32,700 bases of DNA. Source: Methanobacteriota archaeon (lineage in GTDB: Archaea; Thermoplasmatota; Poseidoniia; Poseidoniales; Poseidoniaceae). Of this stretch, positions 22,299 to 30,876 are shown in pieces. Within the stretch, counting starts at the first letter, position 1. The number at the start of each line of letters is the position of its first letter. The notes beneath the pieces are model-generated. The model saw nothing but the letters and a program-made list of their open reading frames with translations. It searched no databases and had not been told where the DNA came from. The stretch covers positions 1 to 32,700 of the forward strand of contig JAAZXA010000048.1 of NCBI GenBank assembly GCA_014240385.1, in the 5' to 3' direction. The position numbers and the translations under genes were made by a program.

Positions 22299-23810
22299 TT
22301 ACTCAGTAAGCCGACGATTTGTAATGATAACAGCCCCTAACCCAGCAATCAGTGTCATAACCAAACCTAGGGCAGGAACTGTCTCTTCTCCAATAGTTTC
22401 ACTCTGTAGGGTTTGGGCATCCTCAATCAAATTCTCAGAACTCCAACCTGAGCCAATATAGGCTAAGCGCTTGTCATGCTCTTCATCGAGAATATATATG
22501 ACTGCATTATGAATAATGGTGTAATTTGTCTCTCCATGCCCCATAGTGTGGTCCATACTTTCATTGCCCATACTCTGATCCATGCCCTCATGACTCATTG
22601 CATCAACGGGAGAAGGAATAAGGGATACATCAGAATAATTTGCAGCCCAAGCCAAGTGAGTTGTATTTCCAACTTCTACGCTGTCAATTCCAACCATTGC
22701 TTCTTCCCAAGCAGCATTTGTAGCATTCCATGAATAGAGTTTCCACCACCATGAACCATCTGAAGGTGATTGCTTATTATCAATCATTGAAGAGCCATGC
22801 CCCCATTGTTCATGATAGGTGAAATTGTAGGAGATATTAGCATCATCAAATACAGCACTTGTCAAATTCCACCCACTTGCATCATCAGGAAGAGTCTCAA
22901 ATGCAACAGAATGTGATTTTACATATCCCCCCTCTCTAAAGTGAAGGGGTGGGGAAAGTAAACTAAAGTTTGAATTATTTGCGACCCAAGCAATTTGTGT
23001 TGAAGAATTAACTTCAATCGAATCGATTCCAACTTGTGAATCTTCCCAAGAAGAATTACTTGCATTCCAAACTAATAATTTCCACCACCAAGACGAATCA
23101 GAAGGAGAACCAAATCCATCAATTTCAGTCATTCCATGGCTCCATTGCTCATTAGTAGTATAATTATACGAAATATTATTTGCATTGAAAGCAGCAGTAG
23201 TTAGATTCCAACCAGTCTCATTCGATGACAAAGAAGAATCAGCGGAAAAATAGATACTTGATGAATTATCGGGATTTAGAACTGAAACTTGATTGATCGG
23301 AGTTGGATGTAAAATGCTTAAACTGTTGAAATGTTCCATTTCTTCATCATATGATTTGTTAACTCTGATTCCAAAATCACTCCATACGTCTTCCAATTGT
23401 TCAGGGCTTCCAGTCAAGTGAGGCCAATCGGCACCATGGGTTTCAGAATATTCAGCCAACCTCGACACATTATCAAACCCAGGGTCCATCGTTATCGAAA
23501 CAAATTTGATATCATCACCGAGTTCATTTGATGCAGTGCGCAACTTGGAAGTATCCAAAGGGCAAACATCGGGGCAACTTGTGAAGATGAAATTTACAAC
23601 TGTAATGTTCCCCTTCAAAGAAGAGAGAGAAAAGTTACTATTATCGCGGTCTATCAAAGAGAAATCACCCGCATTCCCGCTTGCTAGTGGAGTGCCATTG
23701 TATTCATCTCCACTGATTTCTCCTGACGGTGAATTATCGAGACAGCCTGCGAGAGGGGCAGCAAGTAAAACTAGGACAATAGCAAAGGTTGACGCTTTCA
23801 AATTATTCAC
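22299..23810 (-). CDS. Sco1/SenC copper chaperone lipoprotein with large insertion
   Basis: A 503-residue extracytoplasmic copper protein for CuA assembly of the adjacent oxidase. The signal peptide ends in LAGC (C23). The Sco thioredoxin fold starts near residue 48 and has FTSCPDVCP with copper ligands C79 and C83, then VSITMDPGFDNV and WPHLTGSPEQLEDVW. After about residue 190 the fold is interrupted by two tandem ~90-residue copies (199-290 and 312-403), each with GWNLT, WWWKL, VGIDSxEV and AW motifs. A Met/His-rich segment follows (MSHEGMDQSMGNESMDHTMGHG). The expected terminal Sco strand with the third copper ligand then appears: TIIHNAVIYILDE (H434). H168 is an alternative ligand. The C-terminus is TVPALGLVMTLIAGLGAVIITNRR, a membrane helix plus basic end like archaeal surface-anchor signals. 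The start codon is GTG, 7 bases after coxD. Confidence 0.88.
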   Translation of the reverse strand: MNNLKASTFAIVLVLLAAPLAGCLDNSPSGEISGDEYNGTPLASGNAGDFSLIDRDNSNFSLSSLKGNITVVNFIFTSCPDVCPLDTSKLRTASNELGDDIKFVSITMDPGFDNVSRLAEYSETHGADWPHLTGSPEQLEDVWSDFGIRVNKSYDEEMEHFNSLSILHPTPINQVSVLNPDNSSSIYFSADSSLSSNETGWNLTTAAFNANNISYNYTTNEQWSHGMTEIDGFGSPSDSSWWWKLLVWNASNSSWEDSQVGIDSIEVNSSTQIAWVANNSNFSLLSPPLHFREGGYVKSHSVAFETLPDDASGWNLTSAVFDDANISYNFTYHEQWGHGSSMIDNKQSPSDGSWWWKLYSWNATNAAWEEAMVGIDSVEVGNTTHLAWAANYSDVSLIPSPVDAMSHEGMDQSMGNESMDHTMGHGETNYTIIHNAVIYILDEEHDKRLAYIGSGWSSENLIEDAQTLQSETIGEETVPALGLVMTLIAGLGAVIITNRRLTE

Positions 23811-23817
23811 CTGAAAT

Positions 23818-24168
23818 TCAAGCAGCCCAAGGAGGTAAGCACCAACTTGGGAAGTTATCTACTCCTCCGGGGTTAGAAAGGCCGATCCCGTAGATCATTA
23901 AGGCTACAAAAAATAGTGGAAATACTGCGGTTTTTGTGAAGATAAATGGGTCTCCTCTCAAGTGCATAAACCACCCAGCGATACCAAAAGCCTTGATGAC
24001 CCCAACACCGATTAGAATTGCCCATGTGGTATACTTCTCCAACTCTATGTAAACCGCTCCAACTTCGATGACTGTGAACACCATCAGCATTACGAAATTA
24101 AAGTTGTAAATATCCCCAAAAGGTTTTGCAAGCGCTTTTTCCCAGCCAGCTAATTGATGATCTCCCAT
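23818..24168 (-). CDS. coxD: Cytochrome c oxidase subunit IV (prokaryotic type)
   Basis: A 116-residue small membrane subunit of the heme-copper oxidase. It has three hydrophobic segments (FVMLMVFTVIEVGAVYI, WAILIGVGVIKAFGIAGWFM, FPLFFVALMIYGIGL). The second ends in GWFMHLRGDP, matching the conserved xxFMHL motif of caa3-type subunit IV proteins. It has no cofactor ligands and is thought to stabilise the complex. GAGGTG lies seven bases before the ATG at 24168. It sits between coxC (15-base gap) and sco (7-base gap) in the same operon. Confidence 0.85.
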   Translation of the reverse strand: MGDHQLAGWEKALAKPFGDIYNFNFVMLMVFTVIEVGAVYIELEKYTTWAILIGVGVIKAFGIAGWFMHLRGDPFIFTKTAVFPLFFVALMIYGIGLSNPGGVDNFPSWCLPPWAA

Positions 24169-24183
24169 TCATAACACCTCTTT

Positions 24184-25311
24184 CTAATACAAATAAAACG
24201 CGGGGAATATAGCCACCCAAGCCAAGTCAACAAAGTGCCAGTAGAGGCCGAAGTATTCGATACTCTGGGCATTGTCTTCATTCCAGCCTCCGTTTTGAGC
24301 CTTGAAACAAAAGAAACAGAGAATAATTAGACCTGCGAACACGTGGAACCCGTGTGCTCCAGTTGAAACATAGAAAATCGAAGCAGACAAACTGGTTTTA
24401 ATTGTGAAATCTTGGTCGTTGATTAAATGGTCCCACTCAACTAACTTCAGCACTAAAAACAGAGTCCCTAGGACAAGTGTCGCAACGAGGTTATTCCTCA
24501 CTGCACGGCGTTGGTCAGGCATCCACATCTGCATAAACTTGGTCTTTGGCTTGACGTATGATGAAGCAGAAGCATACTTCAGAGCAAGTACTACTGTGTA
24601 TGAGGATAGAATTAGGGCGAAAGTGTTGATTGCGCCAGGAAGTAGTGTCCAGAAGTTGTGGGTGACGTATTCTGATGCTACGATTACGTAGTTATCCGAA
24701 CAAACACCGAGCGATGGGTCTTCTCCAATCGAGTTGCATGTTTCATCCCAATGGGTAGTCCATCCAAGGCGCATCCTCAAGTAAGAACTGAAGAATGAAC
24801 CGAAGACCATACATTCTGACATTAGGAAGATCCAAATTCCGACCTTTCTGACATCCATACCACCGTAGGGTTGACCCAAAGATTTCATTTCATGTTTACC
24901 ATCATTTGGATAATCTTCTCTCCACCAATTGAATATGGCAATGAAAACAATGAGTAAACCAAGCATGAGGATGAGGTAAGATTCAACAAACCCATAGAGG
25001 AATAACATCAGACCAAAGGCCATAATAATCGGAGAAAATGAGTCGTGATGGGCATGTTCGTCATGGCCATCGCCATGGTCGTCCCCGCTTGCTTCAACTG
25101 AACTGTTGACTAAACCAGCGATAACTCCCATTATGCCATAGAATCCAATCAGGATAGAGCCCACCAAAGCACCCACATTTAGAGCGTGAATATGAGCCAT
25201 CTCTGCTCCGAGGTGAACGGCGAATAGGCCGCCAGATATTCCTAGGAGAGCAATACCAATTCCCACACTCCCCATCCATGGGCTCTCATTGTTATTGGTG
25301 TGTTCACTCAT
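24184..25311 (-). CDS. coxC: Heme-copper oxidase subunit III with N-terminal extension
   Basis: A 375-residue membrane protein. From about residue 150 it is a standard subunit III: KVGIWIFLMSECMVFGSFFSSYL, LLPGAINTFALILSSYTV, FYVSTGAHGFHVFAGLIIL and YFGLYWHFVDLAWVAIFPAFYLY are all conserved. It supports stability and proton uptake of the oxidase. The first ~135 residues add about four extra hydrophobic segments (GIGIALLGISGGLFAVHLG, ALVGSILIGFYGIMGVIAGL, IIMAFGLMLFLYGFVESYLI and LLIVFIAIFNW) and a His/Asp-rich loop DDHGDGHDEHAHHD that may bind metal. It overlaps the coxA stop (ATGA) and is followed by coxD. Confidence 0.93.
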   Translation of the reverse strand: MSEHTNNNESPWMGSVGIGIALLGISGGLFAVHLGAEMAHIHALNVGALVGSILIGFYGIMGVIAGLVNSSVEASGDDHGDGHDEHAHHDSFSPIIMAFGLMLFLYGFVESYLILMLGLLIVFIAIFNWWREDYPNDGKHEMKSLGQPYGGMDVRKVGIWIFLMSECMVFGSFFSSYLRMRLGWTTHWDETCNSIGEDPSLGVCSDNYVIVASEYVTHNFWTLLPGAINTFALILSSYTVVLALKYASASSYVKPKTKFMQMWMPDQRRAVRNNLVATLVLGTLFLVLKLVEWDHLINDQDFTIKTSLSASIFYVSTGAHGFHVFAGLIILCFFCFKAQNGGWNEDNAQSIEYFGLYWHFVDLAWVAIFPAFYLY

Positions 25312-27605
25312 TTCTTCACCCCCTTCTTCTCACCGATTGCCCAGAATCTCTTGGCAAGTTTTGTGACGAATCCATCAGGGTGATGCTCAGTATTTGCATC
25401 TTTCTGGATAGGTATTTCTGCAAACGAAGGAGTTGGTGGAGGCGAAGTTGTAGACCATTCAATAGACCATCCGCCCCACGGGTCTGGACCTGCCTCTTGA
25501 CCTTTCTTTTGACTGTAAATCATATTAACAACCATAATCAAATTTGAGAGGCCGAAGATGATTGCCCAGATTGTAATTGTCATATTTAGGTCGCCATAAC
25601 CAGAATCAACAGCATAAGAGTGAGTCCTTCTCGGCATCCCCATTATTCCTAGGCGGTGCATTGGCCAGAAGGCAGCATTGTATGAGATAAAAGCAGTAAG
25701 GAAATGTAGCAATCCTAGTTTTTCATTGAGTAATCTTCCTGTCCACTTGGGATACCAGTAGTAAATTGCTGAAAACAATCCGAATACAACGCCACCAACG
25801 AATACATAGTGGAAGTGAGCGACCACGAAGTAGGTGTCATGGAAGTGCATATCAAGACCTGCAACTGGGAAGAACATACCTGAAATACCACCTAGGGTGA
25901 ATGTTAGCAAGAACCCGAGTGCCCACAAAGTATGAGTTTTCATGACCAAAGATCCACCCAAAAGAGTAGCAAGCCAATTGAATACCTTCACTCCAGTTGG
26001 TAGAGCAACAAGCATCGTAGCCGCCATCATCAAGAAGCGTAATTTTGGATCCATGCCACTAGTTAGCATGTGGTGCCCCCAAACAATGAACCCAACAACA
26101 CCAATTCCGGCCATTGCATAAACCATTGACTTGTAGCCGAAAATTGAACGCCTTGCGCTTGTTGCGAGTACCTCAGAGACTACACCAAATGCCGGTATAA
26201 CAACAACATATACTTCGGGATGACCAAAGAACCAGAACAAGTGTTGGAATAAGATAGGATCACCGACATTCGTAGCAAAGAACACAGAACCGATAGTCCT
26301 ATCCAAGAACATCATCAAAACACCAATGATTAGTGCCGGTAATGACATGAAGAGCATGAACATTGAGATTAGAATACTCCATGAGAAAAGAGGCATCTTC
26401 ATCCAACTAACTCCATGTCCGCGCATTGTGAAGAAGGTAGTGATGAAGTTAACACCCGATAGAGTAGAAGAGGCTCCAAGCAGTATCATTCCTCCCACGA
26501 ATAAAGTTGTACCAGCGTTTGCGGACATATCAGCACCACCTGTTGAAGTAGAATAAGGCGGATACATAACCCAAGTAATATCTGCTGCTTGACCACTAAA
26601 TATCCCTGCAAAGAGCATGAATGCAGCAGGCGGAAGTAACCAGAAACCAAGTGCGTTTACACGAGGGAAAGCCAAATCTTGTGCACCTATTTGCAATGGC
26701 ACGATGTAGTTAGCAAATCCTGCAATCATAGGCATGGCTGCTAAGAATACCATTGTTGTACCATGTAGAGTGAAGAATGAGTTGTATTCTTGTTCGGTTA
26801 AGAAATCATTCATCGGAATTGCTAATTGAATACGGAAAAGAAGGGCAAGAACTCCACCAACTAAGAAGAAGAGTAATCCAAAATTAAGGTAGAGTAGTCC
26901 AACCCCCTTGTGATCGGTAGTAGTCATCCAACCCTTAAGCCATTGGCCAAAGTTAGCCATGCTGAAGCCATCTGGGTTTCGAAGATAGAAGACGTACAAT
27001 GCAGCCAAGGTCATTAGAGAAATAACAAGAAGTACGACTGAAAGTAAGACCACCATTGCACGCTTGCTTTCTACCACTTCCTGAATTGGGCCGGCATTTA
27101 CTCCAGCAACATCATATGAAGTTCCAGCGAAGGCATCGCCTTGAGGTGAAACATCGCCATTGACAGCATTGCCCCAGACTTTGAATTCCACAACTTTTGT
27201 ATCGTCGGCAGGGGAAGTCCAAACCATATCCCAAGAACGCTGGTCATTTCCCTCGGCAGTATGAGTTAAACCACCATCCAAAGTTTGGATTTTTGCATCA
27301 TCATATACTATTGTGCCCTGATTTACTGTTAGTCTAAATCCACCTTGGTTTGCATCGCCAATTATTTCATCATTGACAACGCTTATTGTCAAGTTGTACT
27401 CGGTGCTTGCATTGAATGAATCTGGTAATCCAATGATTGTGACACTGGTGGCATCAGAAGCAGTGTGACAATAACATCCATCATCTGCTCGGCTATCGAT
27501 TCCACCCTTTTCAGCAGTGAACTGAGGAGTGGCAATTAGGGCAATACCAATTATTGCTAACAGGAATACTGCCCTTCCGCTGATACGTGTCTTGGATAAA
27601 AGCAT
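25308..27605 (-). CDS. coxA: Heme-copper oxidase subunit I (A-type) with secreted N-terminal domain
   Basis: The 765-residue catalytic subunit reducing O2 to water and pumping protons. The core (from about 225) has low-spin heme ligands H281 (FFTLHGTTM) and H599, heme a3 ligand H597 (VVAHFHYVF), and CuB ligands H462 in GHPEVY plus H511/H512. E464 and the H462-Y466 pair in GHPEVY mark the A1 subtype. Unusually, residues 1-180 are a signal-peptide-like helix followed by an outer domain beginning DDGCYCHTAS (C44, C46, H47) and continuing as an Ig-like beta domain (LPDSFNASTEYNLTISVV, GGFRLTVNQGTIV). An extra helix (181-207) then leads into the core. The domain resembles extracellular Reeler/choice-of-anchor folds, a tentative match. 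The start overlaps the coxB stop (TGATG). Confidence 0.95.
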   Translation of the reverse strand: MLLSKTRISGRAVFLLAIIGIALIATPQFTAEKGGIDSRADDGCYCHTASDATSVTIIGLPDSFNASTEYNLTISVVNDEIIGDANQGGFRLTVNQGTIVYDDAKIQTLDGGLTHTAEGNDQRSWDMVWTSPADDTKVVEFKVWGNAVNGDVSPQGDAFAGTSYDVAGVNAGPIQEVVESKRAMVVLLSVVLLVISLMTLAALYVFYLRNPDGFSMANFGQWLKGWMTTTDHKGVGLLYLNFGLLFFLVGGVLALLFRIQLAIPMNDFLTEQEYNSFFTLHGTTMVFLAAMPMIAGFANYIVPLQIGAQDLAFPRVNALGFWLLPPAAFMLFAGIFSGQAADITWVMYPPYSTSTGGADMSANAGTTLFVGGMILLGASSTLSGVNFITTFFTMRGHGVSWMKMPLFSWSILISMFMLFMSLPALIIGVLMMFLDRTIGSVFFATNVGDPILFQHLFWFFGHPEVYVVVIPAFGVVSEVLATSARRSIFGYKSMVYAMAGIGVVGFIVWGHHMLTSGMDPKLRFLMMAATMLVALPTGVKVFNWLATLLGGSLVMKTHTLWALGFLLTFTLGGISGMFFPVAGLDMHFHDTYFVVAHFHYVFVGGVVFGLFSAIYYWYPKWTGRLLNEKLGLLHFLTAFISYNAAFWPMHRLGIMGMPRRTHSYAVDSGYGDLNMTITIWAIIFGLSNLIMVVNMIYSQKKGQEAGPDPWGGWSIEWSTTSPPPTPSFAEIPIQKDANTEHHPDGFVTKLAKRFWAIGEKKGVKK

Positions 27606-28507
27606 CAGGCTTCACCTCCACAAATATTGGAGCTAACAACTGTAATCTGAGCCGTCATGTAAGCATGTTTCATCCCACAGTATTCTGCACAAACTACATC
27701 GTAAGTACCAGTTTCCTGAGGTGTGAAGTAAAGTATGGTTTCCAAATTTGGAACAACGTCTTCTTTGACTGCCCACTCTGGCAAGAAGAAGGCGTGTAAG
27801 ACGGCATCAGCATCACCTACTCTTTCACTGGTCATCTTTAATTTGATTTCTTTGCCACATGGGACATAAACTTGGCCTGATTCGCCGGTTCCTGCGGCAT
27901 AGCGTGTATATTCATGAACCACATTCCCTTCTTCGTCCTTGACCGTAATCTCAAGGATTTCTTGCAAATCAATTATTGTATCAACATGCCCTTCACCATC
28001 GGTAATATTGAATTCACCACTAGCCGGTTCGTTTGACCACTTGACGGTTAGATTAACTTGTGCAGAACCAGATGAAATTGCAATCCGACCATCCGAAACG
28101 CCAATATTCACTGGATATAGTAGCCCTTCTGAAGATTCTTCAACTATAATTGGCTCGGTATATTTGAATTCCCAATTCCATTGGGTTGCAATAGCCTCGA
28201 CAACAAATGCTTCATCATCGCTTGGAGAATTACCCCAGTCCTCATATAGAGAATTCCAAGAAACGATACAGAGGTAACCGATTAGAATTGCGGGAATGAT
28301 GAACCATGCCATCTCCAATTTAAAATTCTCTCTTTCTTTTGGAAATACACCCGGTTCCAACTTCTCAAGTGTTGATTCATCAACCATCCCTTTTCGGAAT
28401 CGTAAAACGGCATAAAACATCCATACAAAGACAATTGCACCGACGATAATCGACCAAAACATGAACGTATCATATAATCCTACGAATGTAGTGTACTCAG
28501 CAGGCAT
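27605..28507 (-). CDS. coxB: Heme-copper oxidase subunit II (CuA)
   Basis: A 300-residue membrane-anchored subunit that takes electrons from the donor at its binuclear CuA centre. Two N-terminal helices (FWSIIVGAIVFVWMFYAVL and MAWFIIPAILIGYLCIV) precede a cupredoxin domain with WNWEF. CuA ligands are H238 (VLHAFFLPEW) and C273, E275, C277, H281 and M284 in CAEYCGMKHAYM, so CuA is complete. There is no fused cytochrome c. An insertion of about 60 residues between the early beta strands (around TVKWSNEPASGEFNITDGEG) makes it longer than minimal forms. The ORF track starts at TTG 28537. The ATG at 28507 is preferred because GGGAG lies 5 bases before it (TTTGGGAGTATTCATG). It is the first gene of the cox operon. 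Confidence 0.94.
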   Translation of the reverse strand: MPAEYTTFVGLYDTFMFWSIIVGAIVFVWMFYAVLRFRKGMVDESTLEKLEPGVFPKERENFKLEMAWFIIPAILIGYLCIVSWNSLYEDWGNSPSDDEAFVVEAIATQWNWEFKYTEPIIVEESSEGLLYPVNIGVSDGRIAISSGSAQVNLTVKWSNEPASGEFNITDGEGHVDTIIDLQEILEITVKDEEGNVVHEYTRYAAGTGESGQVYVPCGKEIKLKMTSERVGDADAVLHAFFLPEWAVKEDVVPNLETILYFTPQETGTYDVVCAEYCGMKHAYMTAQITVVSSNICGGEA

Positions 28508-28620
28508 GAATACTCCCAAACTGATGGCGGGAGTCAACCACTCATGAACATTATCCTTACACCTCTACGAGGTGGAGCGACTATGGGTAATTCAATGAGC
28601 ACCACCTTGAGTCGGGAATC

Positions 28621-28944
28621 ATGGGGGATTGTAGTGCCGCAATCAACCTCTTGGACGAGGGAGTAATGATTGCGATAGAAGTACAACCAGGGGCTCGCCA
28701 TGAGGGCTTGGTAGGTTTCAATGAATGGCGCCAGAGGCTGCAAATTGCAGTTCGTGCGCCACCTCAAGATGGCAAGGCTAATTCTAGCATTCTCGACCTC
28801 TTTTCAGAACTACTTGAATTGCCCGTTTCAAGAATAAAAATTAGCAGTGGACATACTTCGAGAAAGAAAGCCATAATGATATCTGAATCTTCATTTGAAG
28901 AAATAGTAGAGAAAATCAATGATTTACTCCATGAGGTATCTTGA
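28621..28944 (+). CDS. DUF167/YggU family protein (UPF0235)
   Basis: A 107-residue small protein. AIEVQPGARHEGLVG, LQIAVRAPPQDGKANSSILDLFSELL and ISSGHTSRKKAIMI are the conserved DUF167 segments (VxPxA, APPxxGKAN, GxxSRxK). The family has a compact alpha/beta fold and is widespread in bacteria, archaea and eukaryotes, with no agreed function. The start at 28621 gives a slightly long N-terminus; ATG 28666 is possible. It is divergent from coxB. Its stop overlaps the start of the Toprim gene (TGATG), so the two are co-translated. Confidence 0.88.
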   Translation: MGDCSAAINLLDEGVMIAIEVQPGARHEGLVGFNEWRQRLQIAVRAPPQDGKANSSILDLFSELLELPVSRIKISSGHTSRKKAIMISESSFEEIVEKINDLLHEVS

Positions 28945-29396
28945 TGCCAAATAAAAGTGAAAGATTTCGTTTAGCAGCACAAGCATTAGCATTTGCTCGC
29001 ACAAGAAATAGGTCAGGCATACCAATATTAGTAGAAGGAAAAAAGGATAGAAGAGCATTACAAGCATTGGGATTCACTGGGCCAATGGAATTAGCGAACA
29101 GAGGTTGGTCGATGGAACGCCTCGCAGGCTGGTTTGCAGAGCACCTTCAAAATGACAAACCAAAAGATGGCAAAGCCCCACTTATCTTATTGATGGATTG
29201 GGATAGGACAGGTGGAAGGCTACAGAGTGACTTACGCAGACGCTTGCAGGCCCTTGACATTCAAGTCGATGAAGAATTAAGAAGAACATTGTCTAAAGTG
29301 TTGAAACCTGAAACTAGAGTTGTTGAGAGCCTATATTCTATGGCTGATGAATTATTAGAACAAATTGAATTACTTGATTATTTAGAGGAAGAGTAG
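28944..29396 (+). CDS. Small Toprim-domain protein (UPF0292-like)
   Basis: A 150-residue protein with one Toprim domain, as in primases, topoisomerases and nucleases of the RNase M5/OLD kind. PILVEGKKDRRALQALGF holds the catalytic Glu (E31), and ILLMDWDRTGGRL holds the DxD pair (D85, D87), so metal-binding residues are intact. Archaeal members of this size are listed as UPF0292; their substrate is unknown, but a nucleic-acid phosphotransfer or cleavage reaction is expected. The track start at 28941 is a TTG; the ATG at 28944 overlaps the DUF167 stop and has GAGGT five bases upstream, so it is preferred. Confidence 0.88.
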   Translation: MPNKSERFRLAAQALAFARTRNRSGIPILVEGKKDRRALQALGFTGPMELANRGWSMERLAGWFAEHLQNDKPKDGKAPLILLMDWDRTGGRLQSDLRRRLQALDIQVDEELRRTLSKVLKPETRVVESLYSMADELLEQIELLDYLEEE

Positions 29397-29433
29397 GCGT
29401 CTTATTCATCAATCTAAACATCTCCCCTTCGCT

Positions 29434-30843
29434 ATGGCCGGCGCACTACTCTCTCCTGAGTGGTTTGCTTTCTTATCTCTAATTAGTGGTGCAATCTTGG
29501 TTTTTTGGCCAATGATTCACATGCGTCTTAACGAGGAACATCACCCAATATGGCCTAAAATCGACCATTATTTACCTTGGATACCGGGATTATCCATATT
29601 TTTTGTTTGGCTATTAGATATTATTGCCCACCTAACCCTTGATATGGATCAACAAAGAGTAGCAACCCGATTGACTGAAGAATCTTCAATAATTAGTAGA
29701 CTTGCTGTAGCCCTAACTGGTTGGACTTCTTGGGCGTTACTGGTGATGGTTGGATTTGGGGCCCACTTAGCAATGACAGTTACAGTTCTTGACCAGAAGG
29801 GAGAGATAGCAGGCGATAGTCATCGAATTCACGATGCAGCACTAATTTGGTTTGGGGTTTTCTGGGTGATGATGATGTTTGCATTAATGCCTGCGAATCC
29901 TTTCCAACAATCCAATTTTGACATCCCTTCACAAATTCCACCCCCACCATCAATGTGGGATGTATTGCTAATGACTCCAACAGTATTGTTGGCTGGTTGG
30001 ATGATTGGATTTGGAATTCTTCACTTGGCAGACTGCACTTGTACAGCCCACTGGCCAGATAGCATTTCTCGGCCTCACCCAGCAACTGGCTGGTTTGTTG
30101 CTCTCCCAGTAGCAGGAATTCTTCTCGGCTTCACCCTTGAAGACCTCAATACGGTCTCAGATGGAATGGCATTGACAGACCTCATTCTTGATGAAGTTCA
30201 TGGAAGAAGAACCGCCTTTTTGTTGGCTTTTAGTGGTACATTAATCCTGACAAGTTGCGCTCTGCAAACTAGTATTGTCGGTGCGTATCGTACACGAGTT
30301 GGCACAGGGCGTTGGAAAGGATTAGCCGCATCAGTAACTCATACCATTATCTGGATTTTATTCGCAGGTTGGGCAATTCTCTCCGGCCTCCCTGGGGTAG
30401 ATACCTCTTGGGGTGCAATATCCTTGTTAGCCCGCCTAGCAACCCCGCTCCTTCTTATTGGCGCGATTGGTTTACTAATTCCACAAATTGGTTTTGATGA
30501 TAAAGCGAGGCCAGAATTATGGGGATGGACCTTGTTGTTGATGTTAGCAGCCCCAGCACTTGCTTTATGGGAGCCGCGCACAGCACTCATCTCCCTTATA
30601 TTGCTACCAGCACTATCGCTGGGAATTCTTATTCCTGCAATATTTGAATCAGATGTGCGGCTTTCAAAGAAAAGGAGAACAATTTGGACCATAACCATCT
30701 TGGTTGTTGATGTGTTTATCATCTCAACCCTCATTCTTTTTGCTTTTGATTATGTTGGAATGATTGTTGTTATCCCAGGCTTACTTCTTTCAACCCTCTT
30801 CCCTGGAATAATGGTTCATGCATGGCCTGAACATATCGATTAA
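29434..30843 (+). CDS. Polytopic membrane protein, unknown function
   Basis: A 469-residue protein with about twelve hydrophobic segments spread over its whole length, beginning with WFAFLSLISGAILVFWPMI and ending with MIVVIPGLLLSTLFPGIMV. Loops are short; one contains HLADCTCTAHWPDS and another PSQIPPPPSMWD. No transporter, enzyme or channel motif was recognised. There is no signal peptide beyond the first helix and no large soluble domain. It starts 37 bases after the Toprim gene with no visible Shine-Dalgarno, so it may be leaderless or the third gene of that unit. Confidence 0.75.
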   Translation: MAGALLSPEWFAFLSLISGAILVFWPMIHMRLNEEHHPIWPKIDHYLPWIPGLSIFFVWLLDIIAHLTLDMDQQRVATRLTEESSIISRLAVALTGWTSWALLVMVGFGAHLAMTVTVLDQKGEIAGDSHRIHDAALIWFGVFWVMMMFALMPANPFQQSNFDIPSQIPPPPSMWDVLLMTPTVLLAGWMIGFGILHLADCTCTAHWPDSISRPHPATGWFVALPVAGILLGFTLEDLNTVSDGMALTDLILDEVHGRRTAFLLAFSGTLILTSCALQTSIVGAYRTRVGTGRWKGLAASVTHTIIWILFAGWAILSGLPGVDTSWGAISLLARLATPLLLIGAIGLLIPQIGFDDKARPELWGWTLLLMLAAPALALWEPRTALISLILLPALSLGILIPAIFESDVRLSKKRRTIWTITILVVDVFIISTLILFAFDYVGMIVVIPGLLLSTLFPGIMVHAWPEHID

Positions 30844-30876
30844 CGGTAATAATACAATACTTGACAAAAGTCATTA

